Assembly (NCBI RefSeq): GCF_013522925.1
Contig: NZ_JAAMQU010000004.1
Span: 248,001-312,000, forward strand
Source of the DNA: Pseudomonas japonica
GTDB lineage: Bacteria > Pseudomonadota > Gammaproteobacteria > Pseudomonadales > Pseudomonadaceae
Direction: 5' to 3'
Length of the DNA: 64,000 bases
This document shows, piece by piece, positions 30,928 to 39,011 of this stretch. Each line of letters starts with the position of its first letter. Within the stretch, counting starts at the first letter, position 1. The notes beneath the pieces were generated by a model. The model saw only the letters and a program-made list of their open reading frames with translations, was not told the DNA's origin and did no database searches. The translations under genes and the position numbers were made by a program.

Positions 30928-31731
30928 TCAGGCACACGCCGCTTCCTTCAGATATTGCATATGCCGGATTTCCACAGTCCGGCCTCTGCATTCGATAATG
31001 CCGCGCGCCCGAAGCTGGGCGATACAGCGGCAGACGGTTTCCAGACGCAGCCCCAGGTACGAGGCAATATCTTCCCGACTCATGCGCAACACGAAACTGG
31101 AATCCGAATATCCCCATTGGGCAAAGCGTTCTGAAAGCTTGAGGAAGAAGGCAGCCAAGCGCTGGTCAGCCCTCAGGCCCGCCATTGTCAAAAGCATGTT
31201 CTGCTCGCGCACCAGTGCCTGGCTGAGCAAGCGATTGAAATTGTTCTGTAACTTCAGGCAACTGGCACAGCTTCGCAGCAGCCTTGCGTAGGGGATCACG
31301 CACAGCTCGCTGTCTTCAAGCGCAACTGCGGTGCAGACTTGAATATCCTCGGCGATACCATCAAGCCCTAGCACATCACCTGGCATATGAAAGCCGGTAA
31401 TCTGCCCTCGGCCTGCTTCGTCCACGAGCGTCGTCTTGAACGCCCCGATTCTTACCGCATACAGATTGACCAAGGGATCCGCAGCATGAAACAAGGCACT
31501 GCCCTTCTTCATTCTTATCCGGTGCCCGATCATATGGTCGAACTGCTCAGCTTCGGGCACAGCCAAGCCCTCAGGCAGGCAGAAGCGCAACGCCCCGCAG
31601 TGAGCACATCCTGACGTTCGGTTTTCCTTCCCCGCTAGCGTTGGGAGAGTTGATTCCCGGGCAATCAGCGGTTCACAGGGAGGACTTTGGGCGGGTCGCC
31701 GCAATACCGCGCAGTCTGACAAGCTCGACAT
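30928..31731 (-). CDS. Crp/Fnr-family oxygen-responsive regulator (Anr-like)
   Basis: This protein has 267 residues from ATG 31731 (GGAG upstream). Fnr-type iron-sulfur ligands are visible: C42, C45 and C51 in CAHCGALRFC (C-x2-C-x5-C), and C144 in SELCVIP. The cNMP-like beta barrel covers 65-150, then the dimer helix and the HTH at about 217-245 (REDIASYLGLRLETVCRCIAQL). In the recognition helix the Fnr pattern E-x-x-S-R is E231-T-V-C234-R235, so the Ser that contacts the TTGAT half-site is Cys here. It is probably a second Anr-like sensor controlling the surrounding island. Confidence 0.9.
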   Translation of the reverse strand: MSSLSDCAVLRRPAQSPPCEPLIARESTLPTLAGKENRTSGCAHCGALRFCLPEGLAVPEAEQFDHMIGHRIRMKKGSALFHAADPLVNLYAVRIGAFKTTLVDEAGRGQITGFHMPGDVLGLDGIAEDIQVCTAVALEDSELCVIPYARLLRSCASCLKLQNNFNRLLSQALVREQNMLLTMAGLRADQRLAAFFLKLSERFAQWGYSDSSFVLRMSREDIASYLGLRLETVCRCIAQLRARGIIECRGRTVEIRHMQYLKEAACA

Positions 31732-31791
31732 GGTGGCACTCCATTTCAATCGAAAGGGTTGGCTACCGGACCCCTACCGTTGTACGACTGA

Positions 31792-32865
31792 TCAGGGCGT
31801 AATAGCGATCTTCAGTACATTGTCCCGTTGGTGTGCGAACAGCTCGTAGGCACTTTCTATCTCTTCCAGCTTCAGTCGATGGGTCACGAGCGCATCGAGC
31901 TTCACGCGACCCTGTTCGATGATGCTCATCAGCCTTCGCATACGCTCCTTCCCACCGGGGCATAACGTACTCGTGATACGGATATCCTTGAGCCCGGCAC
32001 CAAACGCGCCCAAGGGGATGCTCAGGTCGCTGGAATACACCCCCAGGCTTGAAAGCGTTCCGCCAGGGCGCAGTACCGTCAGGGCCGCTTCGAAGGTGTT
32101 CTGAGTACCCAAGGCTTCGATGGCAACGTCGACACCCCGCCCCCCGGTCAGCCTCATGATCTGTTCCACCACGCTGCCATCACGGTAGTCGAGTGTGTGG
32201 GTGGCCCCCAGATTGCGCGCCACGGCCATGCGATTGTTGAGCGCGTCGACGCCAATGATCATCGACGCCCCTTGCAAACGGGCTCCCGCGACTGCGCAGA
32301 GTCCGATAGGGCCTAGTGCGAAGACCGCCACCGTGTCGCCAATACGAATTTCGCCTCGTTCCGCGCCGCTGAAGCCTGTGGACATGATGTCGGGACACAT
32401 CAGTACCTGTTCATCGGTCAACCCGTCCGGTACTGCGCACAAATTGGCCATGGCGTCCGGGATCAGCACGTATTCGGCCTGGCACCCGTCAATCAGGTTG
32501 CCAAGCTTCCATCCCCCCGCCGCTTTAAAGCCATGAGAGGTATCCGCACCGTCCTGGGAACTGCAGCCACACAGGCAGGCAAAGCTATGCCCGCTGGGAG
32601 TAATCGCACCGGCGATAACGCGCTGGCCCTCAGCATAGCCTCTGACCTGCGAACCAAGCTTTTCTATGATGCCTACCGGCTCATGACCCACGGTGAGCCC
32701 TCGAGCCACAGGGTATTCGCCCCGCAGGATATGCACGTCGGTGCCGCAGAGCGTGGTAGTGGTAATGCGTAGGAGAGCGTCGAGAGGGCCTACCTCCGGA
32801 ACGGGCTTGTCCTGAAGCACGATACGGTTTTTTTCGACGAATACAGCCGCTTTCATGGTAGCCAT
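31792..32865 (-). CDS. Zinc-dependent alcohol dehydrogenase (MDR family)
   Basis: This protein has 357 residues from ATG 32865 with GGGAG upstream. Catalytic-zinc elements are LCGTDVHI (Cys near residue 38) and GHEPVG. The Rossmann region is VAVFALGPIGLCAVAGARL. The structural-zinc loop is unusual (FACLCGCSSQDG, fewer and closer cysteines than the usual four). It probably reoxidises NADH by reducing aldehydes or ketones at low oxygen. A symmetric Fnr-type box (TTGAC-N4-GTCAA) lies 58 bases upstream. Confidence 0.9.
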   Translation of the reverse strand: MATMKAAVFVEKNRIVLQDKPVPEVGPLDALLRITTTTLCGTDVHILRGEYPVARGLTVGHEPVGIIEKLGSQVRGYAEGQRVIAGAITPSGHSFACLCGCSSQDGADTSHGFKAAGGWKLGNLIDGCQAEYVLIPDAMANLCAVPDGLTDEQVLMCPDIMSTGFSGAERGEIRIGDTVAVFALGPIGLCAVAGARLQGASMIIGVDALNNRMAVARNLGATHTLDYRDGSVVEQIMRLTGGRGVDVAIEALGTQNTFEAALTVLRPGGTLSSLGVYSSDLSIPLGAFGAGLKDIRITSTLCPGGKERMRRLMSIIEQGRVKLDALVTHRLKLEEIESAYELFAHQRDNVLKIAITP

Positions 32866-32922
32866 GGGACGCTCCCGCGGTGATTTAACCTGCAGCATGC
32901 GCCCCATGGTCTGCGCTCAATA

Positions 32923-32936
32923 TTGACTTGGGTCAA
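32923..32936. promoter_or_regulatory. Anr/Dnr-type box upstream of the alcohol dehydrogenase
   Basis: TTGACttggGTCAA is a perfect palindrome of the TTGAC-N4-GTCAA variant accepted by Anr/Dnr-type regulators, 58 bases before the ATG. Confidence 0.75.
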
Positions 32937-33007
32937 TTAATCCGAAGTCACGAAACGGTACGGGACAAACGGGGACATCCAGACCACATCGACCTCTCTA
33001 GGAATAG

Positions 33008-33021
33008 TTGATTTCCATCAA
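33008..33021. promoter_or_regulatory. Anr/Fnr box upstream of the lipoprotein gene
   Basis: TTGATttccATCAA is a perfect palindrome 73 bases before the ATG of the Lpp-like gene, a typical class II position. Confidence 0.85.
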
Positions 33022-33093
33022 GCGCCGCCGCGCTGCCTCCGATAAGTTAATAACCGCAGTTCAATCCAAGCCTATGAACCTGGAGCATCCACG

Positions 33094-33348
33094 ATGAAAA
33101 TTACGCCCATGATCCTTCTGGCGGCCCTTACCGTCGCCATGACAACAGGCTGCAGTCATAGACACCATGAGGAGATGGGGGCACGTGTGGAAGCCGCCGA
33201 GAACGCCGCCAACACAGCCAGGGTCAGAGCGGACGAAGCGTACGAGAAAGCGGACATGGCCCTTGGTGCCGCAAATCAGGCGCAGAGAACAGCGGACGAA
33301 GCCAATGAGCGGGCGAACCGGATGATGGATCGGGCATCTCGCAAATAG
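33094..33348 (+). CDS. Lpp/OprI-like outer-membrane lipoprotein with alanine zipper
   Basis: This 84-residue protein has a lipoprotein signal with lipobox MTTGC at residues 16-20, followed by an alanine-rich coiled-coil repeat ([20 protein letters not shown] and on) like the trimeric Lpp/OprI helix, and ends DRASRK. The C-terminal Lys may link to peptidoglycan. As a paralogue of the major lipoprotein under a perfect Anr box, it probably adjusts the envelope in low oxygen. Confidence 0.88.
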   Translation: MKITPMILLAALTVAMTTGCSHRHHEEMGARVEAAENAANTARVRADEAYEKADMALGAANQAQRTADEANERANRMMDRASRK

Positions 33349-33385
33349 CCGGCGCCTTGGGCTCAAAGCACGGGCCCCTTTCAAA

Positions 33386-34297
33386 CTAGGACTCGACGCC
33401 CCGTGGGTTAATTGCCAACAGGCTGCTGTATAGATGATTGGCTACCTGTTCTGTGGTACTGCCCAGCAGGCGATGCATGAGGTCGTTCTGAACAGTGCCC
33501 AGTACCAGCACATCGGCGCCCTGACTGAACATATAGGACTCTATCATTTTCGCTGGGGTGCCTATCACCACATGCCGGCGCTCTGGCGCAATACCGAAAC
33601 GCTCGGCCAAATCATGGAAAGCTTTCTTTGCCTTGGTATACAGATGATCGGCGATCATTGGCTCCTGATCCCACGCGTTCTCGATCGCAAACACGCGGGA
33701 CAGGTCGTAACAATACATGATATCCAACTGGGCGCCGCAACGTTCCGCCAAGGATTTTGCAGTAGCCACAATTCGATCATTAAGGTACTCGAATTGACCT
33801 TCCAGATAAAGAGGATCAACCGCCGCTAAAATCTTGCGAGGAATGCCATGATGAACTCTGGCGATCAGATGCAGCGGAGCCTGACACTCGTGCATCAGGC
33901 GAAGGTCCAGGGAGGCGAACAACGCGCTAGTAAACCAGGCTTCGTGACGTAAATCCTTTATAACCAATGAAGGTTGAAAATTTTTTATATACCGCGGGAT
34001 GTCTTCGAACGGATCCTGAGACCAGAGTGCCTCGGTCGTAACAGTCACTCCCATGTGCCGCATGCCTATCACCTGCTGTTCCAGCCAGTCTCGGTGAGCA
34101 TGAAGGTATCCGAAGCGTATCTGGTCAACGGCTAATTCATTGACCAGCTTTCCTTCAGCGATACCGTCAATATAGTCAAAGGCCACAATGTGCAGCGTCG
34201 CGTCCATAACCTTGGCAAGTGAAGCCGCCCGATCGAACGCCGGTGTCCGGTTCATGGCAGGGGTTGCAATCAATAGCAGGCGCTCGAAATCAGCCAT
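33386..34297 (-). CDS. Tandem universal stress protein (copy 3)
   Basis: This protein has 303 residues from ATG 34297 (AGGAG upstream). It is strongly similar along its length to copy 1: shared FERLLLIATPAMNRTPAFDR, HIVAFDYIDGIAEG and HRLLGSTTEQVANHLYSSLL. It has two Usp domains, with the second near residue 152 (RKILAAVDPLYLEGQFEYLN). No Anr box is in the 90-base gap upstream, so it may be read from the promoter of copy 4. Confidence 0.93.
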   Translation of the reverse strand: MADFERLLLIATPAMNRTPAFDRAASLAKVMDATLHIVAFDYIDGIAEGKLVNELAVDQIRFGYLHAHRDWLEQQVIGMRHMGVTVTTEALWSQDPFEDIPRYIKNFQPSLVIKDLRHEAWFTSALFASLDLRLMHECQAPLHLIARVHHGIPRKILAAVDPLYLEGQFEYLNDRIVATAKSLAERCGAQLDIMYCYDLSRVFAIENAWDQEPMIADHLYTKAKKAFHDLAERFGIAPERRHVVIGTPAKMIESYMFSQGADVLVLGTVQNDLMHRLLGSTTEQVANHLYSSLLAINPRGVES

Positions 34298-34387
34298 CTC
34301 TCTTGCTCCTGATTGACGCCCTGCTGAGTTTGGATAGCAGCCCGGACGCACCAATCATCCTCTGAAGTAGCCCATACCCTCCTGGGG

Positions 34388-35341
34388 CTAGCGGTCGCCG
34401 AGGTCCGAGTCATCATCGTTGAAGCAAGCCTCTTCCGCTTCCGTCACTTCCACAGCCGCTGGCGTTTTTTTCAGGACAAGGACGCTGCATGGCACAGCCT
34501 CGAGAAGACGGTGAGTCGTCTGGCCAATGCTATCTGTTGTCGAGCCCGGGTTGGCAGCTCCTACAATCAGCAGGTCATAGCTGCGGCGCTCTATAAAGCT
34601 ATCGATTTCCCGCGCGGGGTTACCGGCCACATAATGCAATCGATCCGGTTTGATAGCGAAGCGCTCGGCCAACTCATGAAGCCGCTGCTTGCGTTCCTCG
34701 TAATCAGAAACCAACAGCGCTTTCGAACCCGCAGAAGGTGTGTTGTCGCTTCGATCATAAACACAGATGACCTCGGCGCTGCCGCCACACTCGCAGGCCA
34801 TGGTTTCAGCAACTCGAAGTATCTCCTTATTCTGAGCATTGTCTGCGTCGCCATTAATGGCAAGCTCAATGGCTGCAAGACATCTTAGTTTGTGCGTACC
34901 CAGCGTCCCCTTCAAAAGGAGCACCGCCGCTGGGCATGCTCGTAAGAGTTCCCAATCGAGAACCCCAGGACTCTGGCCAGGGCCATTGGTCGTCCGAGGC
35001 ATACTCTTTACAACCATATCTGCACTGTAGTGACGGACGTATTCAACTATCTTTTTGGAGGTAGGCGGCTCCCATAGCGTCTCACATGTGACGCGCAAGC
35101 CTGACTTGAGCAGAGATGCCGTATGCTCCTGCATCGACTGTTGATGCCTTTCAAGCAACAGCCTTTGGCGTTCTTTCCCTTCACGACTGCTCGCAGTGCC
35201 TTCCAAGGCTTCCGAATACACAAACGCTATGATATGCAGAGACGAATCAAAGGCTGTTGCCAGCCATACAGCAGTCGTCAATGCAGAATCGTTCCCGACG
35301 TAATACGGCGCGACTACAAGTAAACGTTTTGGGATATTCAT
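34388..35341 (-). CDS. Divergent tandem universal stress protein (copy 4)
   Basis: This 317-residue protein is the most divergent Usp here. It starts MNIPKRLLVVAPYYVGNDSA. The C-terminal Usp loop (LLIVGAANPGSTTDSIGQTTHRLLEAVPCSVLVLK) is closer to ATP-binding members than in its neighbours. It has an extra acidic tail rich in Glu and Asp after residue 295. It is cotranscribed upstream of copy 3. A symmetric TTGAC/GTCAG box lies 195 bases upstream. Confidence 0.9.
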   Translation of the reverse strand: MNIPKRLLVVAPYYVGNDSALTTAVWLATAFDSSLHIIAFVYSEALEGTASSREGKERQRLLLERHQQSMQEHTASLLKSGLRVTCETLWEPPTSKKIVEYVRHYSADMVVKSMPRTTNGPGQSPGVLDWELLRACPAAVLLLKGTLGTHKLRCLAAIELAINGDADNAQNKEILRVAETMACECGGSAEVICVYDRSDNTPSAGSKALLVSDYEERKQRLHELAERFAIKPDRLHYVAGNPAREIDSFIERRSYDLLIVGAANPGSTTDSIGQTTHRLLEAVPCSVLVLKKTPAAVEVTEAEEACFNDDDSDLGDR

Positions 35342-35535
35342 GGTAAGCCTCAGTAAACAGCATGCTATTTCTTTCCTCAGGCAGGGAGCTTCAGGGGCGT
35401 GAACTTACTGCTTCTAAACAAAACCCTTGCCTGATCTGACCTGGCACCGATAACCGTCAGGTTTGCCCATATCGCCTGAATGGCTTCCAGTGTTCATAGA
35501 AAATACAGAATGCGCCGAAGAGGCCTGGGGCTACG

Positions 35536-35549
35536 TTGACCTAGGTCAG
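35536..35549. promoter_or_regulatory. Anr/Dnr-like box upstream of usp copy 4
   Basis: TTGACctagGTCAG has one mismatch to TTGAC-N4-GTCAA. It lies in the 323-base divergent gap between usp copy 4 and the BON gene, nearer the minus-strand unit than the second box. Confidence 0.6.
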
Positions 35550-35570
35550 AAAACCTTCAAACCCTGAAAG

Positions 35571-35584
35571 CTGATTTCAATCAA
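35571..35584. promoter_or_regulatory. Anr/Fnr box upstream of the BON gene
   Basis: CTGATttcaATCAA has one mismatch to the consensus, 81 bases before the BON-domain ATG. The rest of the gap (35342-35664) holds no gene that I can support. Confidence 0.75.
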
Positions 35585-35664
35585 GCGAACGTCGTTGGCG
35601 TGAGTAACCTTGACATAGCAAGCCTGCATCTTGCGGCTATGCATTGCACGAGAGGAGACGCGTC

Positions 35665-36312
35665 ATGTCCGATAGCAAATTGCAGGCAGATATCATGGAA
35701 GAGCTGGAGTTTCAGCCAGGTATAGAAGCCTCACACATAGGCGTCGCCGTGGAAGATGGCGTGGTGACATTGACTGGGCATGTAAAAAGTTTTCTTGAAA
35801 AAACAACGGTCGAGCGCGCCGTGAAGGGTTTGAAAGGCGTACGTGCCATAGCCGACGAGATCGAGATCCGCTACCCCAGCCATCTGGGGAATCCGGACGA
35901 TGTGATCGCGGCGCGCGCCGCGAACGTCGTGAGATGGACTGCCATAGTGCCAGACGAAACCATCAAAATTTCAGTACATCAGGGGCATGTCACGCTTGAG
36001 GGCGAAGTCGCTTGGCAATACCAGCGTCAGGGCCTGGAAAACGCCATGAAGAACCTGACCGGCATCAAGGGGGTAAGCAATCTCCTGACCCTGAGGACCC
36101 GCCCCGAGCCCACCAATGTCAGGCACGCCATCGAAGAGGCGTTGAAACGAAACGCAGAGATCGATGCCCGGAATATCATCATCAAGGTAGTCGGCGATAC
36201 AGTCAGGCTGGAGGGGCACGTGCACGCCTGGCACGAGCGGCAAGTCGCGGAGCATGCCGCTTGGGCAGTACCGGGAGTCGCCAAGGTTGAAGACCATCTG
36301 ATAATTGCGTGA
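35665..36312 (+). CDS. Three-BON-domain protein (OsmY-like, cytoplasmic)
   Basis: This protein has 215 residues from ATG 35665 with GAGGAG upstream. Three BON repeats follow one another at about 4-72 (IGVAVEDGVVTLTGHVKSFLEK), 79-145 (IKISVHQGHVTLEGEVAWQYQR) and 150-214 (IIIKVVGDTVRLEGHVHAWHER). Unlike OsmY there is no signal peptide, so it is cytoplasmic or surface-associated from inside. BON domains bind phospholipid membranes. Likely role: membrane protection in osmotic or energy stress. Confidence 0.9.
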   Translation: MSDSKLQADIMEELEFQPGIEASHIGVAVEDGVVTLTGHVKSFLEKTTVERAVKGLKGVRAIADEIEIRYPSHLGNPDDVIAARAANVVRWTAIVPDETIKISVHQGHVTLEGEVAWQYQRQGLENAMKNLTGIKGVSNLLTLRTRPEPTNVRHAIEEALKRNAEIDARNIIIKVVGDTVRLEGHVHAWHERQVAEHAAWAVPGVAKVEDHLIIA

Positions 36313-36344
36313 ATGGCCATCATGAAGGATAAGGAGCCGTCACC

Positions 36345-36358
36345 TTGACCAGGGTCAA
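36345..36358. promoter_or_regulatory. Anr/Dnr-type box upstream of usp copy 5
   Basis: TTGACcaggGTCAA is a perfect TTGAC-N4-GTCAA palindrome, 72 bases before the ATG of usp copy 5. A second imperfect copy of the arm (ATGGTCAAGG) follows at about 36369. Confidence 0.75.
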
Positions 36359-36429
36359 ATGGAAAGTCATGGTCAAGGGCAAACTGCCTTCAACCTCCAG
36401 CACCTCGCTGGAATTTGGAGGACGCAGCC

Positions 36430-37338
36430 ATGGCTATTCAACCGCGCATATTGTTTATTGCTCCGCCGGCTATGAAACATACCCCGGCGCTGGCTCGTTC
36501 TTTAGCCTTGGCGAAAGCGTTGGACGCAGCGTTGCACATCGTAGCCTTCGATTCCATCGAAGGGCTGCAGGCGGTTGAATGGGGCAATACCGACACACAG
36601 CAGGCACTACTCGAAGACGTTATCGAGCGGCACCGCCGCTGGCTTGAGGCGTGCGTGGTGAGCCATCGCGAGCATGGGCTCAAGGTGACTACGCAAGTGG
36701 TGAGAGCCGAGCATGCTGTCTCCGCCATTCTTGATTACGTGGCTGAATCAAAACCCGACTGGCTGATCAAGGACGTGCACCGAGAGCCATTGTTGGCACG
36801 CGTGATGTTCACCTCCACCGACCTGCACCTGCTGCACCGCTATCCGGGGCGGCTGCATCTGGTATCAGGAGTCATCAATGCCCTGCCTCGGCAAATCATG
36901 GTTGCAGTGGACATCAATCCTCAGGAAGGGAAAGCCTCCGGGCTCAATGACCGTCTCGTTCATGAGGGGTTACGGCTCGGTATGCAGTGCAACGCCGAAG
37001 TCCATGTGGTCTTTGCGTACGGCCTTGCTCTGGCGGACCCCATACAGTGGGGGCACGGGGGCGGCATGATGGTGCCCGCGGCGCTCCTAGCCGAGGAAAT
37101 GTACACTGCGCTTCAAGAGAGCTTTGAGGCATTTGCCGGCCGTCACGGCGTCGATCTTGAGCATAGGCATATGCTGGTGGGTAGCCCCAAGCAGGCCCTG
37201 CTACGCTTCGCCGAGTCGGAGGGGGCTGACGTCATTGTGATGGGACGAACCGACCAGGACGTGTCCCATACCTGGCTGGGCAGTACAGTGGATCATGTCA
37301 TGACCCGAATGGGCTCCAGCTTGCTATCGATCCGCTGA
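36430..37338 (+). CDS. Tandem universal stress protein (copy 5)
   Basis: This protein has 302 residues from ATG 36430 with GGAGG upstream. Two Usp domains are present, the first starting QPRILFIAPPAMKHTPALAR and the second near residue 155 (PRQIMVAVDINPQEGKASGL). The final loop is VIMGRTDQDVSHTWLGSTVDHV. It is followed by a strong hairpin before the convergent acetyltransferase gene, so it is a single-gene transcript. Confidence 0.93.
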   Translation: MAIQPRILFIAPPAMKHTPALARSLALAKALDAALHIVAFDSIEGLQAVEWGNTDTQQALLEDVIERHRRWLEACVVSHREHGLKVTTQVVRAEHAVSAILDYVAESKPDWLIKDVHREPLLARVMFTSTDLHLLHRYPGRLHLVSGVINALPRQIMVAVDINPQEGKASGLNDRLVHEGLRLGMQCNAEVHVVFAYGLALADPIQWGHGGGMMVPAALLAEEMYTALQESFEAFAGRHGVDLEHRHMLVGSPKQALLRFAESEGADVIVMGRTDQDVSHTWLGSTVDHVMTRMGSSLLSIR

Positions 37339-37343
37339 AAGTA

Positions 37344-37374
37344 CCGCAGCGACCGGTTCCCCGGTGCGCTGCGG
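37344..37374. terminator. Strong hairpin between convergent usp copy 5 and GNAT gene
   Basis: CCGCAGCGACCGG (37344-37356) pairs with CCGGTGCGCTGCGG (37361-37374), about 13 bp with one bulged base and a 4-base loop. There is no long T-run, but the position between two convergent stops suggests shared termination. Confidence 0.65.
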
Positions 37375-37385
37375 GGCAGCGACAC

Positions 37386-37952
37386 CTACAACTGGATCTC
37401 GTGCACGACTTCCTGATACGAGCCTTCAGCGAATTTTCGGCTGAACCCCAGCCGCCTGAACAGCCGATCAGCCGGCACATTATTGGCCAGATCAACGGAA
37501 ACCATGCGGGTGAAACCGTTTCGCCGCGCGGCTTCCATGAGGTGGACCATCAGCTGATGCCCCAAGCCACACCGTTGCCAGGCATCAGCCACTGTCACTG
37601 CGCATTCACAGCTCGGGTCCGGGAATTGACCGGCATATCGGGCGATCCCCACCTCGCGCAATTCGCCGTCAACATAGGCCAGGGCCACATAGGCTTCGCG
37701 CTGAGCGTGATCCACTTCCATCATTTGCTGCATCAGGCTGGGGCTTGGATCGCTCACTGTGCCAAGGAACCTTCCCCGCTTCGACTCCGGTGACAGGTGG
37801 CGGATGAATTGAAACTCCCGTTCCCTATCCTCGGGCGTGAGCGGACGGATCAAGGCATGCCGATGGTGAGCCAATGCCTCGATCCAGTGCTCACCTGTCT
37901 GGGCATGGCTCAGTTTTGATATCGAATCCTGATTCTGGCTGGCGGTAGACAT
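37386..37952 (-). CDS. GNAT-family N-acetyltransferase
   Basis: This protein has 188 residues from ATG 37952 with GGGAG upstream. The acetyl-CoA loop is QRCGLGHQLMVHLMEAARRN near residues 130-150, and a hydrophobic strand VALAYVDGELREVGIAR precedes it. The N-terminal part (RPLTPEDREREFQFIRHLSP) resembles single-domain GNATs found beside phosphoketolase/acetate genes and the GNAT module of Pat-type protein acetylases. Its target is unknown. A near-perfect Anr box sits in the divergent gap upstream. Confidence 0.88.
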   Translation of the reverse strand: MSTASQNQDSISKLSHAQTGEHWIEALAHHRHALIRPLTPEDREREFQFIRHLSPESKRGRFLGTVSDPSPSLMQQMMEVDHAQREAYVALAYVDGELREVGIARYAGQFPDPSCECAVTVADAWQRCGLGHQLMVHLMEAARRNGFTRMVSVDLANNVPADRLFRRLGFSRKFAEGSYQEVVHEIQL

Positions 37953-38017
37953 AGCATCGCTCCCTGGGGTGAGTAACAACTGCCTGATCCGTTTTAAGCC
38001 ACCTGTGAGGGTGGGGT

Positions 38018-38031
38018 CTGATCTGGATCAA
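38018..38031. promoter_or_regulatory. Anr/Fnr box in divergent GNAT-usp gap
   Basis: CTGATctggATCAA has one mismatch to consensus. It is 66 bases from the GNAT start and 75 bases from the usp copy 6 start, so it is well placed for both directions. Confidence 0.75.
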
Positions 38032-38105
38032 TCGTGCTGGAGTTACCGTATGCACACTTGGCACATGGCTTCGAACCGCGGAGCCTTGTACAAGGAGCCG
38101 ATCCC

Positions 38106-39011
38106 ATGACCACCCAACCGCGCATCTTGTTCATCGCTCCGAGGCAAATGAAAGCCACCCCGGCCTTGCATCGAGCCATGGCCCTGGCGACCGCCACGGG
38201 TGCTTCGCTTCATTTGGTTGCCTTTGACTACTTGCCTGACCTTGCCACCGCAGCCCTGATCGACTCGGACGCTCAGGATCAGATCCGGAAAGGGTATCTA
38301 GAACGCCACCGCAAGTGGCTGGACACCCAGGCCGGAGACCTCCGTCAGGGTGGCATACAGGTCACTGTCGAGGTGTTATGGGGCCAGGACGCTCTGACAG
38401 AAGCCTTGGTTCACGCACGGGAATTGCCTGCCACGTTACTGATCAAAGACCTGGAGGTGGAGTCCACCATCAAGCGTGCGCTGTTCACTACCCGGGACAT
38501 CAAGCTGTTGAGGGAAAGCCCTTGTCCGGTTCACTTCGTCAGCCATGCGTACCATCCGTTACCCAGGCGTATCCTGGCGACCGTCGACGTTTCCCGTCCA
38601 GACGATGCAACCCGGGCCGCCAACCATAGGGTAATCACAGAGGCGGCGAACCTGGCGCTGCAGTGCGGTGCCGAACTTCACCTGTTGCACGCTCATAATT
38701 TCTATTCGCCGGAAGTCAGCGAGTGGGGCTATGGCATGACCGACATCGCGTATGCCACGGACCTGTTCGAAAAACTGCAGGCCAAGGAACGGGCTGCGTT
38801 TGATGAAATCGCCGAGCAGTACAGCATCGCGCCCGTTCATTGCCACTTCCTGACAGGCCACCCGGGGAGTGTGATCTGCCATTTCGCGACCGAGCAGGAG
38901 ATGGATATCGTCGTCATCGGCCGGACCCATCGCCATGGCCTGGAAAAATGGCTCGGAGGTACCGCAGAGTTTGTGCTGTATAAAGCGCCCGAGAGTACGC
39001 TCAGCGTGTGA
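38106..39011 (+). CDS. Tandem universal stress protein (copy 6)
   Basis: This protein has 301 residues from ATG 38106 with AAGGAG upstream; the frame is open for 24 codons before it without similarity. Two Usp domains are present (QPRILFIAPRQMKATPALHR; PRRILATVDVSRPDDATRAA), with the loop VVIGRTHRHGLEKWLGGTAEFVL close to copy 2. Its stop overlaps the ATPase start (GTGA), so the stress protein and the pump are translationally coupled. Confidence 0.93.
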   Translation: MTTQPRILFIAPRQMKATPALHRAMALATATGASLHLVAFDYLPDLATAALIDSDAQDQIRKGYLERHRKWLDTQAGDLRQGGIQVTVEVLWGQDALTEALVHARELPATLLIKDLEVESTIKRALFTTRDIKLLRESPCPVHFVSHAYHPLPRRILATVDVSRPDDATRAANHRVITEAANLALQCGAELHLLHAHNFYSPEVSEWGYGMTDIAYATDLFEKLQAKERAAFDEIAEQYSIAPVHCHFLTGHPGSVICHFATEQEMDIVVIGRTHRHGLEKWLGGTAEFVLYKAPESTLSV

